NCBI GenBank assembly: GCA_024279945.1
Contig: JAJRRA010000078.1
Span: 1-53,161, forward strand
DNA length: 53,161 nucleotides
Source: Gammaproteobacteria bacterium
GTDB lineage: Bacteria > Pseudomonadota > Gammaproteobacteria > Xanthomonadales > SZUA-36
Direction of reading: 5' to 3'
The notes under the pieces were generated by a model. It was not told the origin of the DNA. It was given only the letters and a program-made list of their open reading frames with translations, and did not search any database. Of the stretch, positions 33,468 through 42,571 are shown in pieces (positions within the stretch are counted from its first letter, which is position 1; every line of letters starts with the position of its first letter). The position numbers and the translations under genes were made by a program.

Positions 33468-33490
33468 TTCGGCCCCAAGGGGCCTCTTAC
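33468..33490 (-). repeat. REP-like hairpin (GTAAGAG family)
   Basis: On the minus strand GTAAGAG, stem GGCCCC, TT, stem GGGGCC, GAA. It has the same architecture as its partner but a different stem sequence. Confidence 0.75.
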
Positions 33491-33515
33491 TTTAGGGTTA
33501 TGGCATACCTTCTTT

Positions 33516-33878
33516 ATGGATACTGAGATCAATTACGAGGATTTGCTGGTTCCCTATCTGGAGGGAACTGCTGATTCTCCACTGGAACCACAGGTGGTGG
33601 AAGCGCTACGCAGCGTGTTCGACCCGGAAATACCGGTCAGCGTGTTTGATCTGGGGCTGATCTATGATTTGCGTTTCCAGGAAGATGGCGTGGTGCTGGT
33701 CATCATGACGCTGACCGCGCCGACCTGCCCGGTGGCCGAGGAAATTCCAGAGTGGATCAAGCGCGCCATCAGGCTGGTCGATGGCGTGGAAGAAGTTGAG
33801 ATCGACCTGACCTGGGAGCCATTCTGGCGACCGGAATACATGACCGAAGCAGCACGGCTTGAACTTGGGCTAATGTAA
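33516..33878 (+). CDS. MIP18/DUF59-family Fe-S cluster assembly protein (SufT-like)
   Basis: A 120-aa MIP18-family protein with the signature SVFDPEIPVSVFDLGLIYDL (about 28-47) and the conserved TLTAPTCPVAEEIPEWI with one Cys, shared by SufT/PaaD/MIP18 Fe-S carriers. It would help mature Fe-S proteins; in this window such clients are many (Mo-hydroxylase small subunit, BCR, U32 proteins). It is a lone gene between REP elements, convergent with the indoleacetate-type operon. The stop codon lies inside a REP element. Confidence 0.88.
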   Translation: MDTEINYEDLLVPYLEGTADSPLEPQVVEALRSVFDPEIPVSVFDLGLIYDLRFQEDGVVLVIMTLTAPTCPVAEEIPEWIKRAIRLVDGVEEVEIDLTWEPFWRPEYMTEAARLELGLM

Positions 33879-33896
33879 GAGCCCGCTTGCGGGCGA
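33875..33896 (+). repeat. REP-like hairpin (GTAAGAG family)
   Basis: GTAAGAG, stem CCCGC, TT, GCGGG, CGA. Its TAA is the stop codon of the DUF59 gene. Confidence 0.8.
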
Positions 33897-33926
33897 AAGG
33901 TTTACTCGTATTCAAGCCTCCAGATG

Positions 33927-33948
33927 TCGCCCGCAAGCGGGCTCTTAC
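33927..33948 (-). repeat. REP-like hairpin (GTAAGAG family)
   Basis: Same sequence as the copy at 33875-33896 in opposite orientation, one of three in a 122-bp cluster. Confidence 0.8.
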
Positions 33949-33974
33949 GGTTATGCCGGATGCTGCTTATCCTT

Positions 33975-33996
33975 TCGCCCGCAAGCGGGCTCTTAC
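33975..33996 (-). repeat. REP-like hairpin (GTAAGAG family)
   Basis: Same sequence and orientation as 33927-33948. Its TAA is the stop codon of the VOC-protein gene (33993-34415). Confidence 0.8.
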
Positions 33997-34415
33997 GGGC
34001 GTTTCTCTGTTGTCCACTTATCGTCGATCAGTTCCAGCAGGACGCCGTTCATTTTACCGGGGTGGATGAAGGCGAATTCGCAGTCGCGGAACTGGCGTAT
34101 GCCACCGATAATCGGGTAGCCTTGGTCCTTGATTTCGTCTACCGCCTCGCGCGTGTTGTCCACGTTGAAGCTGACCAGCATGACGCCCTCGCCGCGCTTT
34201 TCGATAAACTTCGCCACGTCTCCGTCCGGGGTGGTTGATTCCATCAGTTCAAAACCGATTTCACCCAGCCAGTAACGCGCCACGCGAATTTTTTCCGGTT
34301 CATCGACATAGGCATCATCGGGTTGCGTTTTGCCCAGGATCGGTTCCCAGATTTTCCGCGCCTCGTCCAGGTTCCTGACCGCGATGCAGATGTGGTCCAG
34401 TTTGTTGCTTTTCAT
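33993..34415 (-). CDS. VOC-family epimerase-like protein (methylmalonyl-CoA epimerase type)
   Basis: A 140-aa vicinal-oxygen-chelate protein starting [20 protein letters not shown], with the metal-ligand His of the first strand (DHICIAV), the middle [21 protein letters not shown], and [15 protein letters not shown] at the end. This matches methylmalonyl-CoA epimerases. In this operon it probably interconverts the stereoisomers of an aryl-succinyl- or benzylmalonyl-CoA before or after the B12 mutase. The ATG overlaps the CoA-transferase stop by 4 bp. Confidence 0.86.
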   Translation of the reverse strand: MKSNKLDHICIAVRNLDEARKIWEPILGKTQPDDAYVDEPEKIRVARYWLGEIGFELMESTTPDGDVAKFIEKRGEGVMLVSFNVDNTREAVDEIKDQGYPIIGGIRQFRDCEFAFIHPGKMNGVLLELIDDKWTTEKRP

Positions 34416-35653
34416 TGTTTTGCTCCCGTTTCGCCAGATTGAGGGTTTCCGAAGATCACGCCCGCATCGGCAAGCGAAGTAATTTCGGCCTCATTCAGGC
34501 CGGTCTCAGCCAGTATCTGCCGGGTGTGCTGTCCGTATTTGGCGGGAAAATCCAGTTCGCTTCGCGCCGACTCGCTGTCCACTGCCATCGGCTGCATGTG
34601 AATGAGCTTGCCGTCCGGCGTCCTGGTCGTGGTCAGCTTACCGCTCAGTGCTTCGAGCACGCGTACCTGGCGAATGTCGTTGATTACGGCGTGGGGAATC
34701 GTTGCCGCCACGAAATCCGCGGTCAGTTCGGCCGTCGTGAAATTGACCGATATGGCGCTGATGTCCTCGTAACAGGCCTGCCGTTCCGCCAGGCGGCCCT
34801 TGTTGGTTTGCCGCACTTCATTGGCCACCGCTGTGAATTTTTCGATTTCGGTAAAGCGCTGCCATTGCAGGTCGTTACCGATAGCCACATAGATATAGCC
34901 GTCCCGGGTTGGGTAGGCGTTGGTGGGGATGAACTTGCGATGTTCGTTGCCGCAGCGGGTGATTTCCGAATCATCGCAGTCAAAATCCACCAGCGGCAGC
35001 GTGGTGATCAGCCAGGATGCAGCCGCCTGCAGCATGGACACGTGGATTTCAGCGCCCTTTCCACCACCAAACTCAAGCGGTTCTGCCTGCTCGGCCAGCG
35101 CCAGGCAAACGCCGGCATAGACTTCATCTCCTGCCTTGAGGTCAATCAGCGGGATGCCCGACAGGGTCGGCTGGCCGTCTTCGCGGCCGGTCAGTTCCAT
35201 GAAACCGGACATGGCCTGCAGAGCCGGATCATAACCCGGCACATGGGGATACTCCGGCCCCATCGCTGATATCCCGGCCCAGATGAGCTTCGGGGTGGCC
35301 TGGCTGAGTGTCGCAAAATCAATGCCCAGGCTTTCATAGCGTCCCGGCAGGGTATTGCAGCAAAATACATCAACCTTCAGTTCTTTGATGATGCGCAACA
35401 GCAAATCACGGCCGCGCGGGTCTTTCAGGTCCAGCGCAATGGCTTCTTTGCCCACATTGGGTGCGATGAAATAGCTGTTGCGGTCATCGTCGACCACCTG
35501 GGTGCCGATGTAGCGGTTCGGATCGCCCGGAAGGCGCTTGCCAACCGGTGTGGCCTCGATCTTGATCACACGCCAGCCAAGCTGGGCAAAACGCAATGTC
35601 GCATACGGCATGGAAAGAGCCTGCTCCAGGCTCAGAACGGTACGTCGCCTCAC
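34412..35653 (-). CDS. CaiB/BaiF family (class III) CoA-transferase
   Basis: A 413-aa CoA-transferase with the N-terminal pattern [23 protein letters not shown] and the catalytic Asp in [16 protein letters not shown] (about 175). The family moves CoA between carboxylic acids by an aspartyl-CoA intermediate. GTG 35653 overlaps the Mo-hydroxylase stop by 4 bp. In the anaerobic indoleacetate pathway a CoA-transferase activates or shifts CoA on the (2-aminophenyl)succinate intermediate; that role is inferred from operon content. Confidence 0.87.
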   Translation of the reverse strand: MRRRTVLSLEQALSMPYATLRFAQLGWRVIKIEATPVGKRLPGDPNRYIGTQVVDDDRNSYFIAPNVGKEAIALDLKDPRGRDLLLRIIKELKVDVFCCNTLPGRYESLGIDFATLSQATPKLIWAGISAMGPEYPHVPGYDPALQAMSGFMELTGREDGQPTLSGIPLIDLKAGDEVYAGVCLALAEQAEPLEFGGGKGAEIHVSMLQAAASWLITTLPLVDFDCDDSEITRCGNEHRKFIPTNAYPTRDGYIYVAIGNDLQWQRFTEIEKFTAVANEVRQTNKGRLAERQACYEDISAISVNFTTAELTADFVAATIPHAVINDIRQVRVLEALSGKLTTTRTPDGKLIHMQPMAVDSESARSELDFPAKYGQHTRQILAETGLNEAEITSLADAGVIFGNPQSGETGAKQ

Positions 35654-37983
35654 TGCGTGGTGCTTCCGGACTGCCGTGCTTCATACAAGGCTCTGGCCAC
35701 TTTTTCGGGGGTCAGCGGCGGTGCAAAGAAGCGGATGCCGATCGCGTTGTATACCGCATTGGCAATAGCCGGCGCCGGTATGATCGCCGGCAATTCGGCG
35801 ATACCTTTCGCACCCAGTGGGCCTTCAATGCAATCGCTTTCAACGAAGTGCAACTCGATTTCCGGGGTTTCAGGCGCCGTCGGAACCTTGTAATCACGGA
35901 AGCTGGGGTTGAGCACCTTGCCTTCTTTCATCTGCAACTCTTCGCTGAGCGCATAGCCCAGGGATACCGAAATTCCACCCTCCATCTGCCCTTCGATGCC
36001 CAGGCGGTTGATCACCCGTCCCACATCCTGCACCGCGGTCAGCTTCAACACCTTCACTTCACCGGTTTCGGTATCGACTTCGACTTCGGCCACGTAGGCG
36101 CCGTGTGCCCAGGTAGCGGAAAGGTTACCGATGTGATTTTTGTCTTCCGGTTCGCTGATGGGTTCGTAATAATCGGTCACCATGACCAGTTCCGGATCTT
36201 CCCGGAAATGCATCTGGCGCAGCAATTTGTCCAGCCGGATCACCGCGACGCCGTTATCGGCCTGCACCACGTACCCCTGACGCAGATCCAGTTCTCCAGC
36301 GGTCACATTGGACTGTTTCGCTGCAGCGTCGAGCACCTGTTTACGTGCTGCCTTCGCCGCCCGCAGCGCGGAGTTGCCGGCAATAAAGGTCGTCCGACTG
36401 GCATGCACGCCCACATCCCATGGGCCCAGTGCAGAGTCGTTGTTGACGATGGTGATATCCGCAATCGGGATACCGAGTTCCTCGTGTACGATCTGGCACA
36501 ACACGGCATCGATGCCCTGACCGATTTCCGAGGCCCCCGTAATCAATGTGGCCCGGGCGAAATCATCCAGCTTGAGGATCGTGCCGCAACCATCGCTCTT
36601 GTGGATTTTGGCGCCGCCGGCATTGTGGATCGAGGTGGCGATACCGATGCCGCGTTTGAAGCGACTGCTCTGGTTTCGGGCCTCAGCGTTGGCCTGGTAC
36701 TTACGCAGGAAATCGGTCTTTTCCGCCGCGATTTCGATGCACTCGCCCAGGCGGCAGTCTTCGAGTATGGAACCCTGCGGGGTAACTTCACCGGAATTCT
36801 GTGCATTTTTCAGGCGGAAGGCGATGGGGTCCATGCCCACTTCTTCGGCCAGCATGTCCATGACCGAGGCGGTGACGTAGGTGGCCTGTACGTTGCCGTA
36901 ACCACGGAACGATCCTGCATAGACGTTGTTGGTGTAGATGGCCTGGCCTTTGTACTCAACTACCGGCACGCGGAAATGGCCGGTAAAGGTGCGCATCTGG
37001 ATCACCGGGGTGGTCGGTCCCCAGGACGTATAGGCGCCGTTATTCAGCAGGGCGTCCACCTGGCGGAAGGTCAGCCTGCCGTCCTTGTTGACGCCGCTGC
37101 GGATTTTGAACTCCACCGGCTGACGTGTCGGTGAGTTGATGAACTCTTCCTCGCGGGAAAAAGTCAGCTTGACGGGCCGCCGCACGGCCTTCGCCAGCAG
37201 CGCACAAATGGGCTCGAAGGGATAAACGTCGAGTTTGGAGCCGAAAGCACCGCCAACGGGAGGCTGGATCACCCGGATGTCGCCTGGATGGATGCCCAGG
37301 GCCGGGGCAAGGTCCATCTTGTAGTTATAAGGGTACTGGGTCTGGGTGTAGATGGTCAGCTTGCCGGCCGTGTCGAAATCGGCGATGGCGCAACCGGTGC
37401 CCATACAGCAATGAGTCACATAAGGCACTACAAATTCGTGTTCGAGCACAATGTCCGAATCCGCCTCGGCGGCCGCGACATCACCGTGGGAAAACTCGTA
37501 ATACAGGCTGCGGTTATCCGGGTGGTCTTCGTGCACCACCGGGGCACCCTCGCGCATTGCTTCACGGGGCGAAAAAACCGGTGGCAGGTCTTCATATTCG
37601 ACCTGGATCAGGTCGATGGCCTGCGCCGCGATTTCTTCGCTTTCCGCCGCCACGGCTGCAACCTCGTCGCGGACACAACGGATCTTTCCGGCCTTCAGCG
37701 GCACGTTATCACGGGTGGGGCCAAAGCGCAGTTCCGGAATATCCTCACCGGTCAGAACCACGTGTACACCCAGCAAGGCCTTTGCCGCGCTGGTGTCAAT
37801 ACTGATGATCTTTGCGTGCGCCCGGCCGGCATGCAGGATTTTGCCGTACAGCATTCTCGGCAGCACCATGTCGTTGATGTAGCGGGTGCGCCCGGTGGCC
37901 TTGTCTGGCGCATCCGGTTTGGGAACGCCGGTACCGATGATGGTTTTCTTTTCAATTACCGGATTGATGTTTTGTGCGCTCAT
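35650..37983 (-). CDS. Molybdenum hydroxylase large subunit (xanthine oxidase family)
   Basis: A 777-aa molybdopterin-cytosine-dinucleotide-type catalytic subunit. It has the N-terminal aldehyde-oxidase a/b hammerhead domain ([19 protein letters not shown]), the Mo-binding segments [20 protein letters not shown] and [17 protein letters not shown], and the active-site Glu in [19 protein letters not shown] near the C-terminus. It hydroxylates a carbon with water as oxygen source. With its two partner subunits it would oxidise indoleacetate to 2-oxoindoleacetate in this pathway. It shares 4-bp overlaps with both neighbours. Confidence 0.9.
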   Translation of the reverse strand: MSAQNINPVIEKKTIIGTGVPKPDAPDKATGRTRYINDMVLPRMLYGKILHAGRAHAKIISIDTSAAKALLGVHVVLTGEDIPELRFGPTRDNVPLKAGKIRCVRDEVAAVAAESEEIAAQAIDLIQVEYEDLPPVFSPREAMREGAPVVHEDHPDNRSLYYEFSHGDVAAAEADSDIVLEHEFVVPYVTHCCMGTGCAIADFDTAGKLTIYTQTQYPYNYKMDLAPALGIHPGDIRVIQPPVGGAFGSKLDVYPFEPICALLAKAVRRPVKLTFSREEEFINSPTRQPVEFKIRSGVNKDGRLTFRQVDALLNNGAYTSWGPTTPVIQMRTFTGHFRVPVVEYKGQAIYTNNVYAGSFRGYGNVQATYVTASVMDMLAEEVGMDPIAFRLKNAQNSGEVTPQGSILEDCRLGECIEIAAEKTDFLRKYQANAEARNQSSRFKRGIGIATSIHNAGGAKIHKSDGCGTILKLDDFARATLITGASEIGQGIDAVLCQIVHEELGIPIADITIVNNDSALGPWDVGVHASRTTFIAGNSALRAAKAARKQVLDAAAKQSNVTAGELDLRQGYVVQADNGVAVIRLDKLLRQMHFREDPELVMVTDYYEPISEPEDKNHIGNLSATWAHGAYVAEVEVDTETGEVKVLKLTAVQDVGRVINRLGIEGQMEGGISVSLGYALSEELQMKEGKVLNPSFRDYKVPTAPETPEIELHFVESDCIEGPLGAKGIAELPAIIPAPAIANAVYNAIGIRFFAPPLTPEKVARALYEARQSGSTTQ

Positions 37984-38471
37984 GACGAGGCCTCCTCGAG
38001 TACCACTGCCGCCACGGCATCCAGTACCTTGGTGTAACCACTGCAGCGGCAGACATTACCTTCCAGTCCGCGGGCAATGTCATCGCGGCTCATTTGACCA
38101 TTGAGATCCGGGTTGTGGTCGACCACGTAACGCGCCTGCATGATCATCCCGGGCATGCAGTAACCACACTGGATCGCGCCATGCTCGACAAAGGCCTGCT
38201 GAACGATTTCCAGCCCGGCATCGGTGGCAAGGCCTTCGATGGTCTGCAGTTCGCGGCCATCACAATCCACTGCAAACATCAGGCAGGAATTAACCGTGCG
38301 GCCATCCAGCCTCACGGTGCAGGCGCCGCACTCACCCTCTCCACAGGCCAGTTTGCTGCCGGTCAGGTCGAGCTTTTCCCGCAACATGCTCAGCGTGGTC
38401 ATGGTTGGCGGCACCCTGACTCGCGTGAGACGTCCGTTCAGGGTGAATTCGATTTCAATTTCCAGCGACAT
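37980..38471 (-). CDS. Molybdenum hydroxylase 2Fe-2S small subunit
   Basis: A 163-aa subunit with all eight cluster Cys: plant-type ferredoxin motif CGEGECGACTV with a further Cys in VNSC, and the second domain QCGYCMPGM plus NVCRCSGYT. It passes electrons from Mo to the FAD subunit. It overlaps both neighbouring genes (4 bp and 17 bp). Confidence 0.95.
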   Translation of the reverse strand: MSLEIEIEFTLNGRLTRVRVPPTMTTLSMLREKLDLTGSKLACGEGECGACTVRLDGRTVNSCLMFAVDCDGRELQTIEGLATDAGLEIVQQAFVEHGAIQCGYCMPGMIMQARYVVDHNPDLNGQMSRDDIARGLEGNVCRCSGYTKVLDAVAAVVLEEASS

Positions 38472-39318
38472 GGCTCAGCGCCCTCCTGATAAATACAGCC
38501 GTAAGGTGGGTGCGGTACCACGCCGATGCACGCACGTCGTCAATCGGGCTGACTTCCCGGCATACCGTCTCCACCGCCTGTTCAATAGTCCCGGCATTCA
38601 TTGGCCGGCCTTCCAGTACCGCTTCGGTAGCGATCGCCCGCAATGGCGTCGGTGCAACCGCTCCAATGGCTACGCGGGCGCCATGGATCACGCCCTCTTT
38701 CAAGTCGGCTGCAACACCCATCGAGACGCTGGAAATTTCCAGCGCCGGGCGCGGTCCGGATTTCAGGAAACTCGCCCTGAAGCCATCGCCCGGCTGAGAA
38801 AATTCAACGGCGGTCAGCAGTTCATTCGCTTTCATCACGGTTTTTCCGGGAGCGGTGAAAAACCCGGCCAGTTCAACTTTGCGGGTCGTAACCGAACCAT
38901 CGACCCAACTCGCCAGTTCCACTTGCGCGTCCAGCAGCAACAGCGGAATACTCATATCACCTGCCGGCGATGCGTTGCACAGGTTACCGGCCAGGGTCGC
39001 CGCGTTGCGAATCTGCGGGCTGGCAAAATGATCGGCTGCTTGCACCAGTACCGGCACACCCGCGGCAAGCAATTCACTTTCGAGAATTTCACTGACCGTG
39101 GTCAGCCCGCCGATACGGTACCTCCCCGATGACAGGGAAATACCCTGCATCTCGTCAATACGCCGGATGTTGATTAGCGTGGCGGTAAATTCCCTGGCTC
39201 CACTGGCGGTTTGCGGGGTCAGGTCGGTGCCGCCGGCAACAAGGGTCGCCTCCCCCTGCTGCAATAACTCCACCGCCTCGGCAATGGTGCCTGGAACACA
39301 ATAGTTATCAATACTCAT
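38455..39318 (-). CDS. Molybdenum hydroxylase FAD-binding medium subunit
   Basis: A 287-aa FAD-binding subunit of the CoxM/xanthine-dehydrogenase FAD family, with ATLVAGGTDLTPQ (FAD phosphate loop), IRNAATLAGNLCNASPAGDM and the C-terminal CO_deh_flav_C domain. It lacks the extra four-Cys loop that carries a 4Fe-4S cluster in 4-hydroxybenzoyl-CoA reductase HcrB, so it is unlikely to be that enzyme. First gene of the Mo-hydroxylase trio, 75 bp after the mutase gene. Confidence 0.92.
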   Translation of the reverse strand: MSIDNYCVPGTIAEAVELLQQGEATLVAGGTDLTPQTASGAREFTATLINIRRIDEMQGISLSSGRYRIGGLTTVSEILESELLAAGVPVLVQAADHFASPQIRNAATLAGNLCNASPAGDMSIPLLLLDAQVELASWVDGSVTTRKVELAGFFTAPGKTVMKANELLTAVEFSQPGDGFRASFLKSGPRPALEISSVSMGVAADLKEGVIHGARVAIGAVAPTPLRAIATEAVLEGRPMNAGTIEQAVETVCREVSPIDDVRASAWYRTHLTAVFIRRALSHVAGN

Positions 39319-39393
39319 CGATGATTCTTACCTTTGAAAAATTTCCACACGGATCCTCAGTGTTGCTCAGTTCATGAGCAATTCAGAGGGACC

Positions 39394-41034
39394 CTAAAAC
39401 CTCACGGGCTCGTTGTATCGGCCATAAACAGAAACCAGTGCTTCGGTCATCTCCCCCACGGTGGCATAGGCTTTGACTGCCGCCATGATGGACGGCATCA
39501 CATTGACGCCGGATTTGGCGTCCTCGACCACCTTCGCCAGCGCAGCTTCAACCTCTGCGGCATCACGCTCATCACGCAAATCCGCCAGGCGCCGGATCTG
39601 TGAGCGCGCGTCCTCTTCCTGATAGGGATGGTATTCGACTTCCGGTTCTTCTTCGTCCATCTGGTAGCAATTGATGCCAACCTTGGGGAATTCACCGGAT
39701 TCGATATCCTGCAACAATTTATAGGCCTGGGCGGAAACCTGGGCCTGGATGGTGCCTTCGGCGACCATTTTGACGATGCCGCCCTGCTCATCTACCTCGG
39801 CCATGACCTCGACCATGCGATCGCGCATCTGGTTGGTCAGGGTTTCCACATAGTAGGATCCGGCCAGCGGATCGACCGTGTCACACAGGCCCATTTCCTC
39901 AATCAGCAACTGCATGGTTCTCAGCGAGAGGCGTTGCGCCCCTTCACTGGGGATCGTATAGGCCTCGTCATAGCAACACAGCGCCATGGTCTGCGCGCCG
40001 GACAGGGCGCTGATCAGGGCATAGTAAGCACCGCGGACAATATTAACCTCGGGTTGCTCCTTGGTCAGGCCGCTGCCGCCTCCACCGGCGATCATGCGCA
40101 ACACCATCGAACGCGGGTTGGTCGCACCGTATTCTTCTTTGACAATCTTCGCCCACAGGCCGCGCCCGGCACGAAATTTGGCTACCTGCTCAAAAATATT
40201 GCCGTAAATATTGAAGTTGAAAGAAAGGCGCGAGGCAAACTCATCGACGTCCAGTTCGCGCTCCAGAACCAGGTCCATATAGGCTTTGGCGATGCAGAAA
40301 CCGTAGGCCATTTCCTGTGCCGGATCGGCGCCTGATTCGCGGATGTGATAACCGCAGACACTGACCGGGCTGTATTTGGGTGCGTTGTGGGCACAGTATT
40401 CGATGGTGTCGGCCACCAGCTTGATAGATGGCTCAACTGGAAAAATCCAGGTGCCGCGACCGATAAATTCCTTGAGGATGTCGTTCTGAGCGGTGCCGCG
40501 CAGCTTCGAGATGTCGTAACCGCGTTTCTCCGCCATCGCCAGGTACATCGCAATCATCACCGCCGCCGATCCGTTGATGGTCAGCGACACGGTAATTTTC
40601 TCCAGGTCGATGCCATCGAAGGCCACTTCAAAATCACGCAAGGAGTCGACCGCCATGCCAACCCGGCCAATTTCACCGATGGCCAGTTCATCATCTGAGT
40701 CCAGGCCGATCTGCGATGGCAGATCAAAGGCAACGTTAAGCCCGGTCTGGCCGTTTTCGATGAGGAATTTGAAGCGCTCGTTGGTGTCCTGCGGATTACC
40801 AAAGCCGGTGTACTGGCGCATGGTCCAGGGCCGCTTGCGGTACATTTCCCGGTGGATGCCCCGGGTGAAAGGGTACTCGCCTGGTAAACCGACCATTTCC
40901 ACACCACCGGATGCTTCCAGGTCTTCCGCCGTATAGGTGGTCTTGATCTCGATACCGGATTCATTGAACACAGGCCGGGTGTCGTCCGCCCGGTGTTTGG
41001 ATGCGCCACTGCGCTTTTTCGTTGGTACGGTCAT
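39394..41034 (-). CDS. Coenzyme-B12-dependent acyl-CoA mutase, large subunit
   Basis: A 546-aa TIM-barrel subunit of the methylmalonyl-CoA mutase family without a B12 domain. The residues that bind the carboxylate in methylmalonyl-CoA mutase are kept: the Tyr in PWTMRQYTGFG and the Arg in AQNDILKEFIGR (10 residues after the Gln, as in Gln197/Arg207). Isobutyryl-CoA and 2-hydroxyisobutyryl-CoA mutases have changed these. By contrast the loop HSQTSGWSLT of the family is replaced by IAGGGGSGLT, and LHTN by ALCCY, which may open the site for an aryl group. An arylsuccinyl-CoA/arylmalonyl-CoA rearrangement fits. ATG 41034 overlaps the small-subunit stop as ATGA; an ATG two codons upstream is possible. 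Confidence 0.9.
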   Translation of the reverse strand: MTVPTKKRSGASKHRADDTRPVFNESGIEIKTTYTAEDLEASGGVEMVGLPGEYPFTRGIHREMYRKRPWTMRQYTGFGNPQDTNERFKFLIENGQTGLNVAFDLPSQIGLDSDDELAIGEIGRVGMAVDSLRDFEVAFDGIDLEKITVSLTINGSAAVMIAMYLAMAEKRGYDISKLRGTAQNDILKEFIGRGTWIFPVEPSIKLVADTIEYCAHNAPKYSPVSVCGYHIRESGADPAQEMAYGFCIAKAYMDLVLERELDVDEFASRLSFNFNIYGNIFEQVAKFRAGRGLWAKIVKEEYGATNPRSMVLRMIAGGGGSGLTKEQPEVNIVRGAYYALISALSGAQTMALCCYDEAYTIPSEGAQRLSLRTMQLLIEEMGLCDTVDPLAGSYYVETLTNQMRDRMVEVMAEVDEQGGIVKMVAEGTIQAQVSAQAYKLLQDIESGEFPKVGINCYQMDEEEPEVEYHPYQEEDARSQIRRLADLRDERDAAEVEAALAKVVEDAKSGVNVMPSIMAAVKAYATVGEMTEALVSVYGRYNEPVRF

Positions 41035-41426
41035 GTGCATTTCTCATTGATGAAATCGACTATTTCTTCGAGCCGTGAGCCAGCAGGAAAAATTCCGTCG
41101 AGTCCGAGTTCTTTCAGTGCTTCCTGGTCCGGTGCAGGGATGCTGCCGCCGATGATCCAGAGCTTGTCATCCAGGCCCTTCTCGATAAGAAGTTCTTTCA
41201 GTCGCTGGCAATAAGGCACGTGAGACCCGGCCATGCTCGACAGGCCGATCACGTCCACGTCTTCCTCCAGTGCTACCTGCGCCACCGCCGCCGGCGCCTG
41301 GCGTAAGCCGGTGTAAATCACTTCAAAGCCGGCATCGATCAAGGCGCGCACAACGACTTTCGCACCGCGGTCGTGCCCGTCCAGGCCTGGTTTGGCGATC
41401 AGAACCCTGATCCTGCGTGCATTCAT
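41031..41426 (-). CDS. Cobalamin-binding small subunit of the acyl-CoA mutase
   Basis: A 131-aa B12-binding Rossmann protein with the base-off motif DGHDRGAK (His lower ligand), VIGLSSMAGSH and IIGGSIPAPD. It pairs with the large subunit encoded immediately downstream with a 4-bp overlap. Split mutases of this kind include the proposed indoleacetate-pathway mutase and isobutyryl-CoA mutase. The ATG overlaps the dehydrogenase stop. Confidence 0.95.
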   Translation of the reverse strand: MNARRIRVLIAKPGLDGHDRGAKVVVRALIDAGFEVIYTGLRQAPAAVAQVALEEDVDVIGLSSMAGSHVPYCQRLKELLIEKGLDDKLWIIGGSIPAPDQEALKELGLDGIFPAGSRLEEIVDFINEKCT

Positions 41427-42571
41427 TTGGATAGTTCCTTGGCAATGATAAGTTTAAGAATTTCACTGGTGCCACCACCGATGAGCGTGAAACGGATGTC
41501 CCGCAAGTGGCGTTGCACCGGGTATTCCATCGCAAAGCCATAAGAGGCCAGCACCCTTGCGGCCTGGTCGCAGGCTTTGGCGGCAGCTTCGGAGGCGAAC
41601 AGTTTTGCCATCGCCGACTGCTTGTGACAGGGCCGGTCGTTCTGTTTCAGCCAGGCAGCGTAACGCACCAGTTGTTCGGCCGCTTCCAGTTCGGTGGCCA
41701 TTTCCGCCAGTTTAAGCTGAATGGCCTGGAAGCGGTTGATAGGCCGGCCGAACTGCTTGCGCTCGGCGGCATAGTTCACCGCTTCGTTCAATGCACCGCG
41801 GCCACCCCCGACGGCCATCGCCCCGGTGATGATGCGAATTTCGGCCAGCAGTTTGCGCAGGTGGGTCACACCCTCGCCGACGGCGCTGAGGCAATGACTA
41901 TCGGGTACGAAACAGTCATTCAGCGCCAGTTCGGAGGTCGGCAGTGCGCGCACACCCATTTTTTCGATGGCGCGCCCGACCGCCAGGCCGGCAAAATCTT
42001 TCTCGACCAGGAAAATCGTCAATCCCCCTTCTTCACCACTTTCTTCGGTTTCATTTACCTTGGCAAAAACGGTAAAGAAATCCGCCACCGGAGCCGAAGT
42101 CACCCACATCTTCTGGCCGTTGATGCGGTACCCGCCATCGACCTTGACTGCGGTCGTGGCAATACCACCCAGATCGCTGCCGGCGTTGGGTTCGGTCATG
42201 CAAATCGCACCGACTTTTTCACCACGCAATGCCGGTGCAAACAGGCGTTCGCGGATATCGTCGCTGCCCAGCATGTGTAGGAACTTGGTGCCCATCAAAG
42301 ATTGCATGGCCACCGCGCCGGCCAGCGACATGGAACCACGAGCCACCTCGGTCAGGGCCAGGCAGAAGGAATTGAGATCCATGCCGGAGCCACCGTCTTT
42401 TTCCGGATAGCGCATACCGAAAAACCCAAGTTCCCCAAGACTGCGAAACAGTTCCCAGGGAAACTCATGCGCCTCGTCAATCGCCTCGGCCTGCGGTGCT
42501 ATCTTCTCATCGCAGAAGCGGGCGAAGGTATCGCGTACCGCCTGCTGTTCCTGTGACAGTTCAAAATCCAT
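41423..42571 (-). CDS. Acyl-CoA dehydrogenase
   Basis: A 382-aa flavoprotein dehydrogenase with signature ICMTEPNAGSDLGGI (FAD/substrate), the helix QFGRPINRFQAIQ, and the C-terminal RHLRDIRFTLIGGGTSEILK. The medium-chain-type catalytic Glu before GTxE is Gly; the isovaleryl-type base position (Glu in LLAEIRIITG) appears present instead. In the indoleacetate-type pathway it would oxidise and decarboxylate (2-aminobenzyl)malonyl-CoA to 2-aminocinnamoyl-CoA, by analogy. The stop of the hydantoinase B gene and this start overlap as TGATG. Confidence 0.92.
   Translation of the reverse strand: MDFELSQEQQAVRDTFARFCDEKIAPQAEAIDEAHEFPWELFRSLGELGFFGMRYPEKDGGSGMDLNSFCLALTEVARGSMSLAGAVAMQSLMGTKFLHMLGSDDIRERLFAPALRGEKVGAICMTEPNAGSDLGGIATTAVKVDGGYRINGQKMWVTSAPVADFFTVFAKVNETEESGEEGGLTIFLVEKDFAGLAVGRAIEKMGVRALPTSELALNDCFVPDSHCLSAVGEGVTHLRKLLAEIRIITGAMAVGGGRGALNEAVNYAAERKQFGRPINRFQAIQLKLAEMATELEAAEQLVRYAAWLKQNDRPCHKQSAMAKLFASEAAAKACDQAARVLASYGFAMEYPVQRHLRDIRFTLIGGGTSEILKLIIAKELSK

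Noticed and set aside
33875-33996. Possible CRISPR-like array: three near-identical 22-bp repeats within 122 bp
   Set aside because: The copies are in mixed orientation, strongly palindromic, and further copies are scattered at gene ends elsewhere; there are no uniform spacers or cas genes. They fit a REP-like family.
35596-37134. 512-aa plus-strand open frame
   Set aside because: It is antisense to the molybdenum hydroxylase large subunit, whose motifs are clear; the long open frame reflects GC-rich third positions.
35650-39318. 4-hydroxybenzoyl-CoA reductase (HcrABC)
   Set aside because: The FAD subunit lacks the four-Cys 4Fe-4S insert typical of HcrB, and the neighbours (hydantoinase, B12 mutase, CoA-transferase) match indoleacetate degradation better. 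Not strictly excluded.
41423-42571. Acyl-CoA dehydrogenase lacking a catalytic base, adapted to decarboxylation only
   Set aside because: The medium-chain-type Glu is absent (GGGTSE), but a Glu aligns with the isovaleryl-CoA dehydrogenase base position, and this C-terminal pattern is common in functional family members.
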